Assembly (NCBI RefSeq): GCF_003860405.1
Contig: NZ_CP034170.1
Coordinates: forward strand, 1,240,001 to 1,304,000
Length of the DNA stretch: 64,000 bases
Source of the DNA: Nakamurella antarctica
GTDB taxonomy: Bacteria > Actinomycetota > Actinomycetes > Mycobacteriales > Nakamurellaceae
Direction of reading: 5' to 3'
The position numbers were made by a program, and so were the translations under genes. The notes under the pieces were generated by a model. It made no database searches and had not been told where the DNA came from. It saw only the letters and a program-made list of their open reading frames with translations. Of this stretch, positions 8,526 through 17,297 are shown in pieces (position 1 is the first letter of the stretch; each line of letters begins with the position of its first letter).

Positions 8526-10277
8526 GTGAGTCTTGCTCCGGCAGCCCCACACCACGCCAGGCTTCGCCTCTGGCAGCGCCAGGCGCTCGCCGCCTATGAC
8601 GAAGCCAATGCAGCCGATTTCCTGGTCACCGCTACCCCGGGCGCGGGTAAGACCACGTTTGCGCTGGTACTGGCCGGAAACTTGCTGCGGCGGCGGGTAG
8701 TCGACCGAGTGATCGTGGTTGCCCCCACCGACCATCTGCGGACCCAGTGGGCGGACGCCGCCGCGGAGTTCGGCATCTTCCTAGACCCGACGATGTCAAA
8801 CGCCCAAGGCCCCGTTCGTGACGGTGCCCACGGCTACGTCACGACCTATGCGCAGGTGGCGGGCAGGCCCGCTATCCATGCGGCCAGGTCGCGGCGTAAG
8901 AAGTCGTTGGTCATCCTTGACGAGATCCACCACGCCGGGGACGGTTTGAGTTGGGGTGACGCGGTGGCCGAGGCGTTCGACGAAGTGCATCGCCGGCTCA
9001 GCTTGACCGGTACCCCATTCCGGACCAAATCGGAGGAGCGCATTCCCTTCGTCACCTACGAGGTGGACGGCGACCTGCTCCGCTCGCAGGCTGACTTTGC
9101 CTACGGGTACCGGCAGGCGCTCGGGGATCATGTGGTGCGCCCCGTGGTCTTCGCGGCCTACACGGGCGTTTCGCGGTGGCGGAACTCGGCGGGAGAGGTA
9201 ATTGCCGCGTCGTTGACGGACGCCGGGACGAAATCCGTCGAAGCCGCGGCATGGAAGACCGCGCTCGACCCGTCGGGCGGCTGGGTACCGCACGTCATTG
9301 CCGCCATGGATGAGCGGATCACGCACCTGCGCGAAACTGGGATGCCCGACGCGGCGGGCTTGGTGCTGGCCAGCGACCAGGAGGACGCGCGGGCCTACGC
9401 GGAAGTGGTGCGACGGCTGACGGGGGAGAAGCCCGCCCTCATCCTTTCCGACGATCCCAAGGCGTCGAAAAAGATTGAGGCATTTAGGGTTTCGGACCAG
9501 CGCATGGCTGTGTGTGTGCGGATGATCTCGGAGGGGGTCGACGTCCCGCGAGCCGCGTGCTTGGCCTGGATGACGTCGTACCGGACGCCGCTGTTTTTCT
9601 CCCAAGCGGTGGGACGCGTGGTCCGAGCGCGGGGTAAACACGAGTCGGCGACAGTATTTTTACCCGCGGTTCGGCCACTGCTGGCGCTGGCCGCGGAGAT
9701 GGAAATCGACCGGAACTTCGTCATGATGCCGCCCACGTCGACGGCGTCGGACGACGATTTGGCTGACCCGTTGGATATGCCGCAGGGGCCGGAGGATCAC
9801 CCCGACGCTGTCCCGGGTATGGAGATTCTCGAATCCGACGCCAGTTTCGCCCACGTGCTGCATTCGGGCAAAGCGGTGACGGCGTCAGAACACAGCAGCG
9901 AGGTGACGGGCGACGAGGCGGACTATCTCGGGCTGCCCGGTCTGCTCAGCCCGGAGCAGACCGCATCGCTGCTCGCCCAACGCGACTCCGATTTGCGCCG
10001 TCGGGTTGATGCGGCGAGCCGCGACCATGGCCCGGTGCGCCAAGCAGCACAGGCCACCCGCGCCGAAGATCTGGCGGCGGGACAGGCAGGCTGGCGAGCT
10101 GCGAAGGCGCTGCGTACCGACGTCAACCAGCTGGTGGGGCAGCTTTCGGCGCGCACCGGGACGCCCCATGCACAGGTGCACGCGCAGCTGCGCCGGGCGG
10201 TTCCAGGTCCGGCTTCAGCGTCGGCAAGTGCGGATCTGTTGGAACGTCGACGCGAGCACCTGATGGGGCTGCTGTAG
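8526..10277 (+). CDS. DEAD/DEAH-box superfamily 2 helicase
   Basis: 583 residues from the GTG at 8526, which follows a purine-rich GGAAGGTGGGGG site. Visible helicase motifs: Q-like region RLRLWQRQALAAY, Walker A ATPGAGKTTFAL (~residue 38), Walker B LVILDEIHHAGDG, motif III LTGTPFRT, motif V SEGVDVPRAACLAW, motif VI QAVGRVVRARG. The layout is that of the XPB/RadD-like 'UvsW' group of SF2 ATPases. The C-terminal ~180 residues are unique to an actinobacterial family and carry no recognisable nuclease. It probably unwinds or remodels DNA or RNA. The substrate is unknown. Confidence 0.85.
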   Translation: MSLAPAAPHHARLRLWQRQALAAYDEANAADFLVTATPGAGKTTFALVLAGNLLRRRVVDRVIVVAPTDHLRTQWADAAAEFGIFLDPTMSNAQGPVRDGAHGYVTTYAQVAGRPAIHAARSRRKKSLVILDEIHHAGDGLSWGDAVAEAFDEVHRRLSLTGTPFRTKSEERIPFVTYEVDGDLLRSQADFAYGYRQALGDHVVRPVVFAAYTGVSRWRNSAGEVIAASLTDAGTKSVEAAAWKTALDPSGGWVPHVIAAMDERITHLRETGMPDAAGLVLASDQEDARAYAEVVRRLTGEKPALILSDDPKASKKIEAFRVSDQRMAVCVRMISEGVDVPRAACLAWMTSYRTPLFFSQAVGRVVRARGKHESATVFLPAVRPLLALAAEMEIDRNFVMMPPTSTASDDDLADPLDMPQGPEDHPDAVPGMEILESDASFAHVLHSGKAVTASEHSSEVTGDEADYLGLPGLLSPEQTASLLAQRDSDLRRRVDAASRDHGPVRQAAQATRAEDLAAGQAGWRAAKALRTDVNQLVGQLSARTGTPHAQVHAQLRRAVPGPASASASADLLERRREHLMGLL

Positions 10278-10341
10278 TTCCCTCGTACTGAATTGGTGCC
10301 GCAGTGGGTATGGCCGGCAACCTTGAGTGGGGTGCGGTGGT

Positions 10342-10851
10342 CTAGCGCCTCGCCAACGCCGCCACGGACCCTAAACCGCCGAAGACAGCGGTCGCCACCA
10401 TCAAATACCAGCCGGGGTCGCTGGAGCTGAGTAACGAGGAAGCCGCCGACCCCAAGACCTCGCTGGCCTTGCTGATGGTCCACACAGCCGACACCGCCGC
10501 GCCGGCGGCGAGGACCAACCCGGCGACACCGAGCGGCCGGTGGTTAACGGGGAGCAGCATCGCGAGCGCCAGAATCACGATTCCGCCACCGCCGATCGTG
10601 ACAATCAGGAGTGCGACTCTGGTGATGGCGAAAGCAGTCTCGCCGGAATACTCCTGAAGGTTGGCCAACAGCGCCGAGCCCGAGTAGCTCGAGCCGCCCA
10701 CCGGCTGCAGCTGGCCGACCGGGTACCCCTTGATGAACCACTGGGTGACCCCACAGGCGCCGCCGATTATCAGCAGCACCGCTGCAAGCCCGTGGGGCCG
10801 CGGCTGGTCGTACACGCGTGGGGCGGAATCGCTCGCGACGGGCCAGCTCAT
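10342..10851 (-). CDS. Hypothetical membrane protein (four predicted spans)
   Basis: 169 residues starting MSWPVASDSAPRVYDQPRPH. Four hydrophobic segments can be seen: around residues 22-40, 78-100, 108-127 and 148-166. Loop 1 is Gly/Ser-rich and carries VGGSSYSGSALLANL. It ends in Arg-Arg. No family recognised. Lies alone between the helicase gene (convergent) and the DUF7455 gene. Confidence 0.55.
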   Translation of the reverse strand: MSWPVASDSAPRVYDQPRPHGLAAVLLIIGGACGVTQWFIKGYPVGQLQPVGGSSYSGSALLANLQEYSGETAFAITRVALLIVTIGGGGIVILALAMLLPVNHRPLGVAGLVLAAGAAVSAVWTISKASEVLGSAASSLLSSSDPGWYLMVATAVFGGLGSVAALARR

Positions 10852-10971
10852 CGGCCAGCCCAGCGACGTGGATAAGTCTGTTCGTGCGCAACCATGACTC
10901 CATCATTCCGTACGCGCTTCGCCCCCCGCGCGCGCAGTCCGAATCAGTGCCACAAGCCTGAGATAAGAGCA

Positions 10972-11010
10972 AAAAAAGGGACGCATCACGTGAGTGGTGC
11001 GCCCCTTTTT
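10972..11010 (-). terminator. Rho-independent terminator of the DUF7455 gene
   Basis: A hairpin (left arm about 10977-10989, loop GTGA, right arm about 10994-11006) is flanked by A7 on the left and T5 on the right. Read on the minus strand it is a GC stem followed by seven U, just downstream of the stop at 11062. Confidence 0.8.
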
Positions 11011-11061
11011 CGATCTGAATTCCAACGCTAGCTTCGCCAGCAAGCAGCGCCGCACAACGAC

Positions 11062-11289
11062 TCAGAAACCGGAATTGACTGACGTCGCGACAGCGACATT
11101 TTCCTTCTCCGAAAGGTGAATCTGGGCTGCGAGCTGTTCCAGTTTGGTCGAGTATTCACGGGCGTGGTGGCCGCAAAACAACAGCTCACCACCTGAGGCC
11201 ATCACGGCACGCGCCGAAGCGGCTGCGCCACAGCGGTCGCAGCGATCAGTTGCGGTTAGGGCCAGCGGACTGGCTACGGATCCGGTCAT
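11062..11289 (-). CDS. DUF7455-type small zinc-binding protein
   Basis: 75 residues from the ATG at 11289, preceded by GGGAGG. Two metal-ligand pairs are visible, CDRCG and LFCGHH, separated by ~20 residues, which is a compact zinc-ribbon pattern. The pattern LTATDRCDRCGAAASARAV is shared by actinobacterial homologues that sit next to the principal sigma factor gene. Function is unknown. It has its own terminator. Confidence 0.8.
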   Translation of the reverse strand: MTGSVASPLALTATDRCDRCGAAASARAVMASGGELLFCGHHAREYSTKLEQLAAQIHLSEKENVAVATSVNSGF

Positions 11290-11736
11290 TTTGTCCTCCC
11301 GTCCGCCTGTCACCGTTGCCGATGTCAGGACAAAAGTTGGATACCACCGCGATGGCGGCACCCGCGAGCAAATTTCACTCGCTCGTATGGCAATTCGTTA
11401 CCCCTGTACAGACAGATGGGTGATCGAATCTGTTCCCTTGAGAGGGACCACCCTTCCCATGGTGTCACCATCTTCGAGTCCGTCGAGCGCATTCCCGACA
11501 TGACGGCGCACCGAATGCGCAATTGTGACCTGGTCTTGATCCGACTGCAACACGTTATTTCCGCAGTTCCCGGCGCGATGAGGGCTGCACATCCACTTGC
11601 GGCCAATGGCGACCGGGTAAGCCTGAGTCGGGCGCCACGGCACCGGATGTTCGCTATGGGCAGACCTGCAATCGACAGCACTCCCCGCGAATCCGACCTT
11701 TCCGCGTCACAGCTCCGCCGGGTCAACGCAACCGGA
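11290..11736. other. Intergenic region upstream of DUF7455, no gene supported
   Basis: About 450 bases between the DUF7455 start and the sigA terminator. Open frames exist on both strands, but none has a ribosome site or protein-like sequence. It is less GC-biased than its neighbours. A small RNA or the DUF7455 promoter could be here; I see no specific signal. Confidence 0.4.
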
Positions 11737-11776
11737 GAAAAAATAACAACCCCGGCAGGAGCCCCGCCGGGGTTGT
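11737..11776 (-). terminator. Rho-independent terminator of sigA
   Basis: Arms 11746-11756 and 11766-11776 pair perfectly (11 bp, GC-rich core). On the minus strand the hairpin is followed by TTATTTTTTT. It starts 20 bases after the sigA stop. Confidence 0.9.
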
Positions 11777-11795
11777 GTCGTGAAAAGCGTCAGGC

Positions 11796-13589
11796 TTATT
11801 CCAGGTAGTCGCGCAAAACCTGCGAGCGCGACGGATGGCGCAGCTTCGACATGGTTTTGGACTCGATCTGGCGGATTCGCTCGCGGGTGACCCCGTAGAC
11901 CTGGCCAATTTCGTCCAGCGTGCGCGGCTGGCCATCGGTCAGACCGAAACGCAACCGCACCACCCCTGCCTCACGCTCCGAGAGCGTTTGCAGCACGGCT
12001 TGCAGCTGATCCTGGAGCAGGGTGAACGACACCGCGTCCACCGCGACCACTGCTTCGCTGTCTTCGATGAAATCGCCGAGCTGGGAATCTCCCTCGTCAC
12101 CGATTGTCTGGTCCAGGGAGATCGGCTCACGGGCGTACTGCTGGATTTCCAGCACCTTGTCCGGGGTGATGTCCATTTCCTTGGCAAGCTCTTCGGGCGT
12201 GGGTTCGCGGCCCAAGTCCTGAAGCAACTCCCGCTGGATACGTCCGAGTTTGTTGATCACTTCGACCATGTGGACGGGGATTCGAATGGTCCGAGCCTGA
12301 TCGGCCATGGCCCGGGTGATGGCCTGCCGAATCCACCAGGTTGCGTAGGTCGAGAACTTGAAACCCTTGGTGTAGTCGAACTTTTCAACCGCGCGAATCA
12401 ACCCGAGGTTTCCCTCCTGGATGAGGTCCAAGAAGGCCATACCGCGACCCGTGTAACGCTTTGCTAGCGAAACGACCAGCCGGAGGTTCGCGCCGAGCAG
12501 GTGGTTCTTTGCGCGTTCCCCATCGCGCTTGACCCAGTTCATATCCCGGCGCACCTGGGTGGTGAGTTTCTCGCCGGCCTCGGCCATGGCGCGCATCCGC
12601 TCGGTGGCGTAGAGCCCGCCTTCAACGCGTTTAGCCAAATCAACTTCTTCTTCGGCGTTGAGGAGCGCGACCTTACCGATCTGTTTGAGATAGGCGCGGA
12701 CGGAGTCAGCCGACGCTGTGAGCTCGGCATCGCGGCGCGCCTGCTTGAGGGCCTCGGATTCTTCCTCGTCGTCCCAGGTGAACTCGTCGCCGGTCTTGGC
12801 GTCCTTCGCCACGGCGGGCTTGGGGTCGTCGTCCTCGTCATCCTCATCGTCGTCATCCACCACAATGACGACGCCGTCTGCGGCTACGTCTTCGAGATCG
12901 TCGGCAACGGGGCCTACCAAACTGAGTCCGACCACCTCGGCGTCGTCCTCGCCGCCTGGCTCATCGGAACTTTCGACCACCTTCTTAGCGGCGGGCCTGC
13001 GTCGGGCGGGCTTGGCAGCGGCGCTCGCAGAATCCGGTGCTGCAGCTCCAGCTGCGGCTTTGGCAGCTGCGGTCGCAGCGCGCTTGGCTGCTGCTGCGAG
13101 GCGCTTTGCTTCAGCCGCGGTCACTGTGGGTGCGGTTACTGCTTCTTTTGGTGCTGCCGATTCGATGGCTGCCGATTCGTTGGCGGCTGCTTCGGCTGTC
13201 GAAGCGTTCGCTGCCTTCGCTGCGGCGGCGCTCACCTTGGCGGGAGCCTTGGTAGCGGCTACTCGGGCAGGCTTAGTGGCTGGCGTAAGTTTCGCTGCGG
13301 CAGCAGGCTTGGCAGCGGCCCTGGCCTTCGCCGTTGCGGTGGTGGCGGCCGCTGGCGCCGTCTTTGCGGCTGGCGCTGCCTTTGCTGCTGGCGCCGTCTT
13401 TGCGGCTGGCGCTGCCTTTGCTGCAGAGGCTGCCTTTGCGGCTGTGGCTGGAGCGGCTGTGGCTGGAGCGGCTTTGGCGCGGCTGGCCCGCGGCTTGGCA
13501 GGCGCCTTCACTGAGGCTGGTACTGCGGCGGGGGACTCAGACACGTCGGTGCCGGAGTCTGAGGGGCTGGAGGATGCTGCGACTGCCAC
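11796..13589 (-). CDS. sigA: Principal RNA polymerase sigma factor SigA/HrdB
   Basis: 597 residues from a GTG with a GAAAGG ribosome site. The first ~200 residues are a low-complexity Ala/Lys/Pro tail as in HrdB, followed by an acidic run ([13 protein letters not shown]) that corresponds to region 1.1. Region 1.2 begins near 295 ([19 protein letters not shown]). Region 2 has [19 protein letters not shown] and [15 protein letters not shown]. Region 4 has [20 protein letters not shown]. It directs housekeeping transcription and is essential in relatives. It is transcribed alone and ends at a strong terminator. The tail contains an exact 36-base tandem duplication and shorter repeats, so its length may vary between strains. 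Confidence 0.97.
   Translation of the reverse strand: MAVAASSSPSDSGTDVSESPAAVPASVKAPAKPRASRAKAAPATAAPATAAKAASAAKAAPAAKTAPAAKAAPAAKTAPAAATTATAKARAAAKPAAAAKLTPATKPARVAATKAPAKVSAAAAKAANASTAEAAANESAAIESAAPKEAVTAPTVTAAEAKRLAAAAKRAATAAAKAAAGAAAPDSASAAAKPARRRPAAKKVVESSDEPGGEDDAEVVGLSLVGPVADDLEDVAADGVVIVVDDDDEDDEDDDPKPAVAKDAKTGDEFTWDDEEESEALKQARRDAELTASADSVRAYLKQIGKVALLNAEEEVDLAKRVEGGLYATERMRAMAEAGEKLTTQVRRDMNWVKRDGERAKNHLLGANLRLVVSLAKRYTGRGMAFLDLIQEGNLGLIRAVEKFDYTKGFKFSTYATWWIRQAITRAMADQARTIRIPVHMVEVINKLGRIQRELLQDLGREPTPEELAKEMDITPDKVLEIQQYAREPISLDQTIGDEGDSQLGDFIEDSEAVVAVDAVSFTLLQDQLQAVLQTLSEREAGVVRLRFGLTDGQPRTLDEIGQVYGVTRERIRQIESKTMSKLRHPSRSQVLRDYLE
13351..13422. repeat. Exact 36-bp tandem duplication in the sigA N-terminal tail
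   Basis: 13351-13386 is repeated without change at 13387-13422, in frame, and encodes Ala/Lys/Pro/Thr-rich units. It is followed by two copies of a 15-base unit at about 13438-13468. Slippage in low-complexity coding sequence. Confidence 0.85.
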
Positions 13590-13807
13590 GGAAGACCTTT
13601 CACGAATGACGACCGCCCACCAAGAAGCGAGGAGGTGAGGTGCTGAAGGGGGCGGATCCGCCGGATGGGAGCCAAATGTGCTGCACTGCGAGCGTTTGGA
13701 TCGTTACCTTGCGGACCCTGTTGGGACGGCGACGCTTTAAGTGTAACGGCGCGGTGAGCTGCGCGAGGACAGAAAGCGGATTTTCGCGCGCCGCGTGTGG
13801 GCCGCTC

Positions 13808-14565
13808 TCAGGCGTCAGCGGCCTCGGACGCGGCCAAGGCAGCCCCCACGATTCCCGCGTTATTCCGCATGGACGCCACCACCAGTGGGGTGCGGGTCTT
13901 GAGCAGTGGGACCCACTTTTCGGGCTTCTTCGAGACACCGCCACCGAGAACGAAAAGCTCTGGCCACAAAAGGTTCTCGAGGGTTTTGAGGTAGCGGTCC
14001 GCGCGTACGGCCCATTCCTGCCAGGTAAGCCCTTCGGCATCTTTCGCAGAGGCCGCCGCACCGTCTTCAGCGTCCTTGCCGTCAATCTGGATATGGCCAA
14101 GTTCCGCGTTGGGAACCAGTTTTCCGTCGTTGAGCAGCGCGATTCCAATTCCGGTTCCGAAGGTCACCAATATGACGGTGCCACGGTGCCCTTTCGCCGC
14201 GCCGTATCTGACCTCAGCAAGCCCGGCGGCGTCGGCGTCGTTGAGGGCCGTGACGGAGCCGGGAACGTGCGGGGACACCGAGTCGACCAACGAGGTGCCG
14301 ATCCATGCCTCGTCGACGTTCGCGGCTGTTTTCACGACGCCGCGCTGCACCACGCCGGGGAAGGTGACACCGCACGGGCCGCGATAGTCGAACTGTGAGG
14401 CGACGACGCCCACGGTCTGCGCTACAGCGTCGGGGTGGATGGCTTGGGAGTGTCGAGCCTGAAACGATCGCCTACGAGGGTCCCGTCGCGCAGATCGACT
14501 ATGCCACCCTTGATTCCGGTGCCACCGATATCAACGCCGAACGCGTGGTGCTTGTGGCTGGACAT
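13808..14565 (-). pseudogene. ppgK: Polyphosphate glucokinase, one-base frameshift (probably sequencing error)
   Basis: Phosphorylates glucose with polyphosphate or ATP (ROK family). The ATG at 14565 follows GGAGGAGAT, and the N-terminus reads GVDIGGTGIKGG, the phosphate-binding motif. After 'TPKPSTP' the frame hits a stop; one frame over, the protein continues DAVAQTVGVVASQFDY and runs normally through VTFGTGIGIALL, ELGHIQ and LGGGVSKK to 13808. The total is exactly one base short of 253 codons. The gap falls in a C-run at about 14431-14436 (four where five restore the frame). The rest of the gene shows no decay, so a sequencing indel is likelier than a true pseudogene. It lies upstream of sigA as in mycobacteria. 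Confidence 0.88.
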
Positions 14566-14683
14566 GTGGGATCTCCTCCGATGGCAGGTGTGAGCTCGAC
14601 GAGTCGGCTCAGTCGTCTAGGCAGTTCAGTCGATTGCACGCAGCAGATCCTGCGGGAGCTTTCCAACGGGGGACTGTACCGGT

Positions 14684-15484
14684 TCAGCTTGGGCAGGTGG
14701 CCTGCGGGAGCGCGGGCACCGTGGAGAGGGTTCGCGCCGCTGTCTGGCCTTCGATCACGTTCGGCGGCTTGGCGTCGTTGGTGGCCTGCTTGAGCTGCGC
14801 CAGCGTTTCCGGGCTCAATTCTGCCTGTTGGTAGAGAGCGCCGATCGAGAGCTCCACGGAGTCGTCAATGCGACTATCCACCACCAGGGTGGCGCAGGGC
14901 GCGACGATAAGAACTGCTCGCGCAGCAGCCAAACCAGCAGCGCCATAACGGATCTCGCCGTAGCAGCGGAGGTCGCGAGCCGGGTACAGGTTGTCGTCCT
15001 TGGCTTGCTGAATCGATTGGAACCCGGCTTTGCGGAACTGTTCGGTGACGGTGCCAGCGAGACCGTTGATCAAACTCGCGTTGAGGACACGCAACGGCAC
15101 GGTTGCGGGGTTGGCCGGCCGGGTGGCTGCCAACGTGTTTTTGTCGGTGATGGTGCCCAGTGTGGTAGTAATCGTGACCTCGCCAGAGCTGGCACTCGAG
15201 CCATCGGTGCTGGCAGCACCAGCAGAAGCAGTCCCACCAGAAGCAGTCCCACCAGAAGCAGCACCCCCAGAAGCAGCACCCCCAGAAGCAGCACCCCCAG
15301 CTGAGCCAGACGCGCTGCTGCTCGTCGGAAGCGCCGGTTCGTTACACGCGTTGTTGACCACGGGCTTGGGTTGCAGCGCCGTAATCCAGATCACCGCAGC
15401 AGCGATGGCCAACAGCGTGATGACCGTCAGGGCAGGCCAGCGCCTGCGCCTGCGGTAGCGAACAGGTGCGCTATCGGTGCTCAA
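14684..15484 (-). CDS. cei: Cell-envelope integrity protein, Cei-like (LytR C-terminal domain)
   Basis: 266 residues. The start is TTG at 15484, chosen because AGGAGG lies eight bases before it. A short basic cytoplasmic stretch (RYRRRRRW) precedes one membrane anchor at residues ~16-37. Residues ~55-97 are a Gly/Ala/Ser repeat. The C-terminal part is the LytR_C domain (VPLRVLNASLINGLAGTVTEQF) with four cysteines that could form disulfides. In mycobacteria the homologue Rv2700 sits at the same place, between ppgK/sigA and the DUF4193 gene, and is needed for envelope integrity and virulence. It differs from LytR-CpsA-Psr enzymes in lacking the catalytic domain. Confidence 0.82.
   Translation of the reverse strand: MSTDSAPVRYRRRRRWPALTVITLLAIAAAVIWITALQPKPVVNNACNEPALPTSSSASGSAGGAASGGAASGGAASGGTASGGTASAGAASTDGSSASSGEVTITTTLGTITDKNTLAATRPANPATVPLRVLNASLINGLAGTVTEQFRKAGFQSIQQAKDDNLYPARDLRCYGEIRYGAAGLAAARAVLIVAPCATLVVDSRIDDSVELSIGALYQQAELSPETLAQLKQATNDAKPPNVIEGQTAARTLSTVPALPQATCPS
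15224..15300. repeat. 15-bp tandem repeats in cei (about five copies)
   Basis: Units of the form AGAAGCAG(T/C)CCCACC or AGAAGCAGCACCCCC follow one another. They encode SGGAA/SGGTA repeats in the linker after the membrane anchor. In frame, so only linker length is affected. Confidence 0.8.
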
Positions 15485-16062
15485 CGGTGATGCCTCCTGT
15501 AAAAAAAACCGCGTTTAGATTTCTCAGCGTCAAGATTGAACAGCGTCCGGTGCCTGCTGCAGAGGCCATCCGGACCCTCATGCGTGGGTGGCGCCCTTAA
15601 AAAGCGCACCTGCAGGATCGTACAAGCGCCGCTGCAAGGGTATGCGGCATTTGCCCAAGACTGGCAATGCTGGCGTTGGCCGTGTGCCAGCGACAGCGCA
15701 AATAAGGCGCGATTGTGTGCACAAGGGGGTTCGAGAGGACCCAAGGGGGCGTCGGACGGTGCATTTCTCGCAGAAGTCAGTTACCCTCCCGCCGAGTGCA
15801 AATTTGCGAGCCCGCAAGGTGTGATGCACAGGTCAGTGGTTTTCGCGCTCAAAAGGTCGTGGTCGGGCACAAAATACGGGTCTGATGCGTTACTGCACGG
15901 GATGGTCCGCAGGGGCGACCGACGCCAAGTGAAAAGTCGCCTGAGTCGGGAATCACCATGCGGGCGATGTGAGCGTGCGGGTTGCGCCGTAGTAAGTGGT
16001 TCGGAAATGAGAAGTTCGGACGAACTCGCCCGAACGCGATAAGCAGGAGAAAAGGAAACACC
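15485..16062. other. Divergent intergenic region between cei and the DUF4193 gene
   Basis: 578 bases. No open frame here is protein-like. A 10-base palindrome GCAAATTTGC lies at 15798-15807, and an inverted repeat AGTTCGGACGAACT lies near 16014-16027, ~40 bases before the DUF4193 start. Both could be operator sites but neither matches a motif I know. The region presumably holds the two divergent promoters. Confidence 0.4.
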
Positions 16063-16362
16063 ATGGCACAGGACTACGACGCACCGCGACGTAACGAAAG
16101 CGAAGAGCCCAGTGAGGATTCGCTCGAAGAGCTGAAAGCGCGACGCAACGAGGCCCAGTCAGCGGTCGTCGACATCGACGAGAGCGACACCGCAGAGTCT
16201 TTCGAGCTGCCTGGCGCTGACCTTTCCGGGGAAGAACTCACGGTCAAGGTGGTGCCGAAGCAGGCGGACGAATTCACCTGCACCAATTGCTTCCTGGTAC
16301 AGCACCGAAGCCGACTTGCCTCCGGGAGCGAAGGTCACGAGATCTGCGTCGACTGTGCCTGA
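16063..16362 (+). CDS. DUF4193 family protein
   Basis: 99 residues from the ATG at 16063 with an AGGAGAAAAGGAA ribosome site. The N-terminal two-thirds is acidic and disordered (EEPSEDSLEELKARRNEAQ). The C-terminus carries CTNCFLVQHRSRLA and a final CVDCA, two CxxC pairs that probably bind zinc. The family is near-universal in actinobacteria at this site next to cei (Rv2699c in M. tuberculosis). Its function is unknown; the fold of the tail resembles RNA-polymerase-binding zinc ribbons only in a general way. Confidence 0.9.
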   Translation: MAQDYDAPRRNESEEPSEDSLEELKARRNEAQSAVVDIDESDTAESFELPGADLSGEELTVKVVPKQADEFTCTNCFLVQHRSRLASGSEGHEICVDCA

Positions 16363-16403
16363 CGGCGGACTCTGATGGCTGCGATTACTGGCGAAGAGAT
16401 CCG

Positions 16404-16865
16404 GTGACCGCGCCATCGGAGCCCAGCTCGCACGCGGGCAGTCTCGCAGCCAGGCAGGTCGGACAGTTTCACCGCTCGTTTGAGCTCCCGCTGCGGACCC
16501 TGCCGACCATGGACATCGGCGCCGATCAGGTTGACCTGCGGTTAGCGCTGATCGAGGAGGAGGTCGGAGAACTACGCGCGGCGGCGTTAGCGGGCGACCT
16601 CGTAGAGGTCGCTGACGCGCTGGCCGACATCGTGTATGTCGCCTACGGGACCGCTCACGTGTACGGCATCGACTTGGATGCTGTTCTCACTGAGGTCCAT
16701 CGGTCGAATATGACGAAGCTCGGGGCCGGGGGAAAACCGGTTCGCCGGCTCGATGGCAAGGTGCTCAAAGGCCCCGATTACGAACCGCCCCGGGTGGCAG
16801 CGATCCTTAACCAACACTATGGCGCTGGCGGCGACGCGGGCCAGGGGGATGCGCGCCGCGGCTAG
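16404..16865 (+). CDS. MazG-like all-alpha NTP pyrophosphohydrolase superfamily protein
   Basis: 153 residues from the GTG at 16404. The helical core shows the superfamily's metal-binding acidic pattern: RLALIEEEVGELRAA (ExxE on helix 1) and VADALADIVYVAYG (the ExxD-type second pair). The ending VHRSNMTKLGAGGKPVRRLDG and VLKGPDYEPP are typical of the phosphoribosyl-ATP-pyrophosphohydrolase-like subgroup. Members cleave NTPs or dNTPs to NMP and PPi. In mycobacteria dut (dUTPase) stands between the DUF4193 and OB-fold genes, exactly where this gene lies; no dut is visible in the window. A dUTP-cleaving role is therefore an attractive but untested idea. Confidence 0.8.
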   Translation: MTAPSEPSSHAGSLAARQVGQFHRSFELPLRTLPTMDIGADQVDLRLALIEEEVGELRAAALAGDLVEVADALADIVYVAYGTAHVYGIDLDAVLTEVHRSNMTKLGAGGKPVRRLDGKVLKGPDYEPPRVAAILNQHYGAGGDAGQGDARRG

Positions 16866-16928
16866 CATGGAGGTTGCCGGGCGGTTTTTTTGAGTGAGTT
16901 CTACGTTCCTACGTGAGGTGAGAAGCGC

Positions 16929-17297
16929 ATGGCTGGTTCCCTGTCTCGGTGGCTCAAGAAACTTGGCAGCGATGACGATCAGTTGGAGGCAGCAGCCCTC
17001 ACCACATCCTCGGAGGCTAGCGGCGCGCAGCACGCCTCGGTGTGCACGCAGGGCCAGCGGGTAACGGTGCAAGGAAGGTTGCGTTCTGTGGATCTGCGGC
17101 CAGCTGATGCGCTCGCCACCCTCGTAGCGGAGCTGTACGACGGCACCGACGCGGTTGAACTGGTCTGGCTCGGCCGACGATCCATTCCCGGAATAGAGCC
17201 GGGCAGGACCATCCAGGTCACCGGGCGCATCTCCGTGCGTAATGGACGTAAATGCATTTACAACCCGAATTACGAGCTCAGGCCGGTCCGCTTATGA
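16929..17297 (+). CDS. OB-fold nucleic-acid-binding protein
   Basis: 122 residues, ATG at 16929 after GGTGAGAAG. The OB-fold is visible from about residue 38: TQGQRVTVQGRLRSVDLRP, then VAELYDGTDAVELVWLGRRSIPGI, then GRTIQVTGRISVRNGRKCIYNPNYEL. This is the actinobacterial homologue of Rv2694c, related to the OB domain of RecG/tRNA-binding proteins. A nucleic-acid role is likely, though no partner is known. The stop overlaps the start of the DUF3159 gene (ATGA), so the two are translationally coupled. Confidence 0.85.
   Translation: MAGSLSRWLKKLGSDDDQLEAAALTTSSEASGAQHASVCTQGQRVTVQGRLRSVDLRPADALATLVAELYDGTDAVELVWLGRRSIPGIEPGRTIQVTGRISVRNGRKCIYNPNYELRPVRL

Noticed and set aside
12501-13514. Long plus-strand open frame (337 residues) inside sigA
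   Set aside because: It is antisense to the well-supported sigA, Cys/Gly-rich in a way expected from reversed Ala/Lys codons, and has no ribosome site.
15224-15300. CRISPR-like repeats
   Set aside because: The repeats are adjacent, 15 bp, in frame and lack spacers; they are coding slippage in cei.
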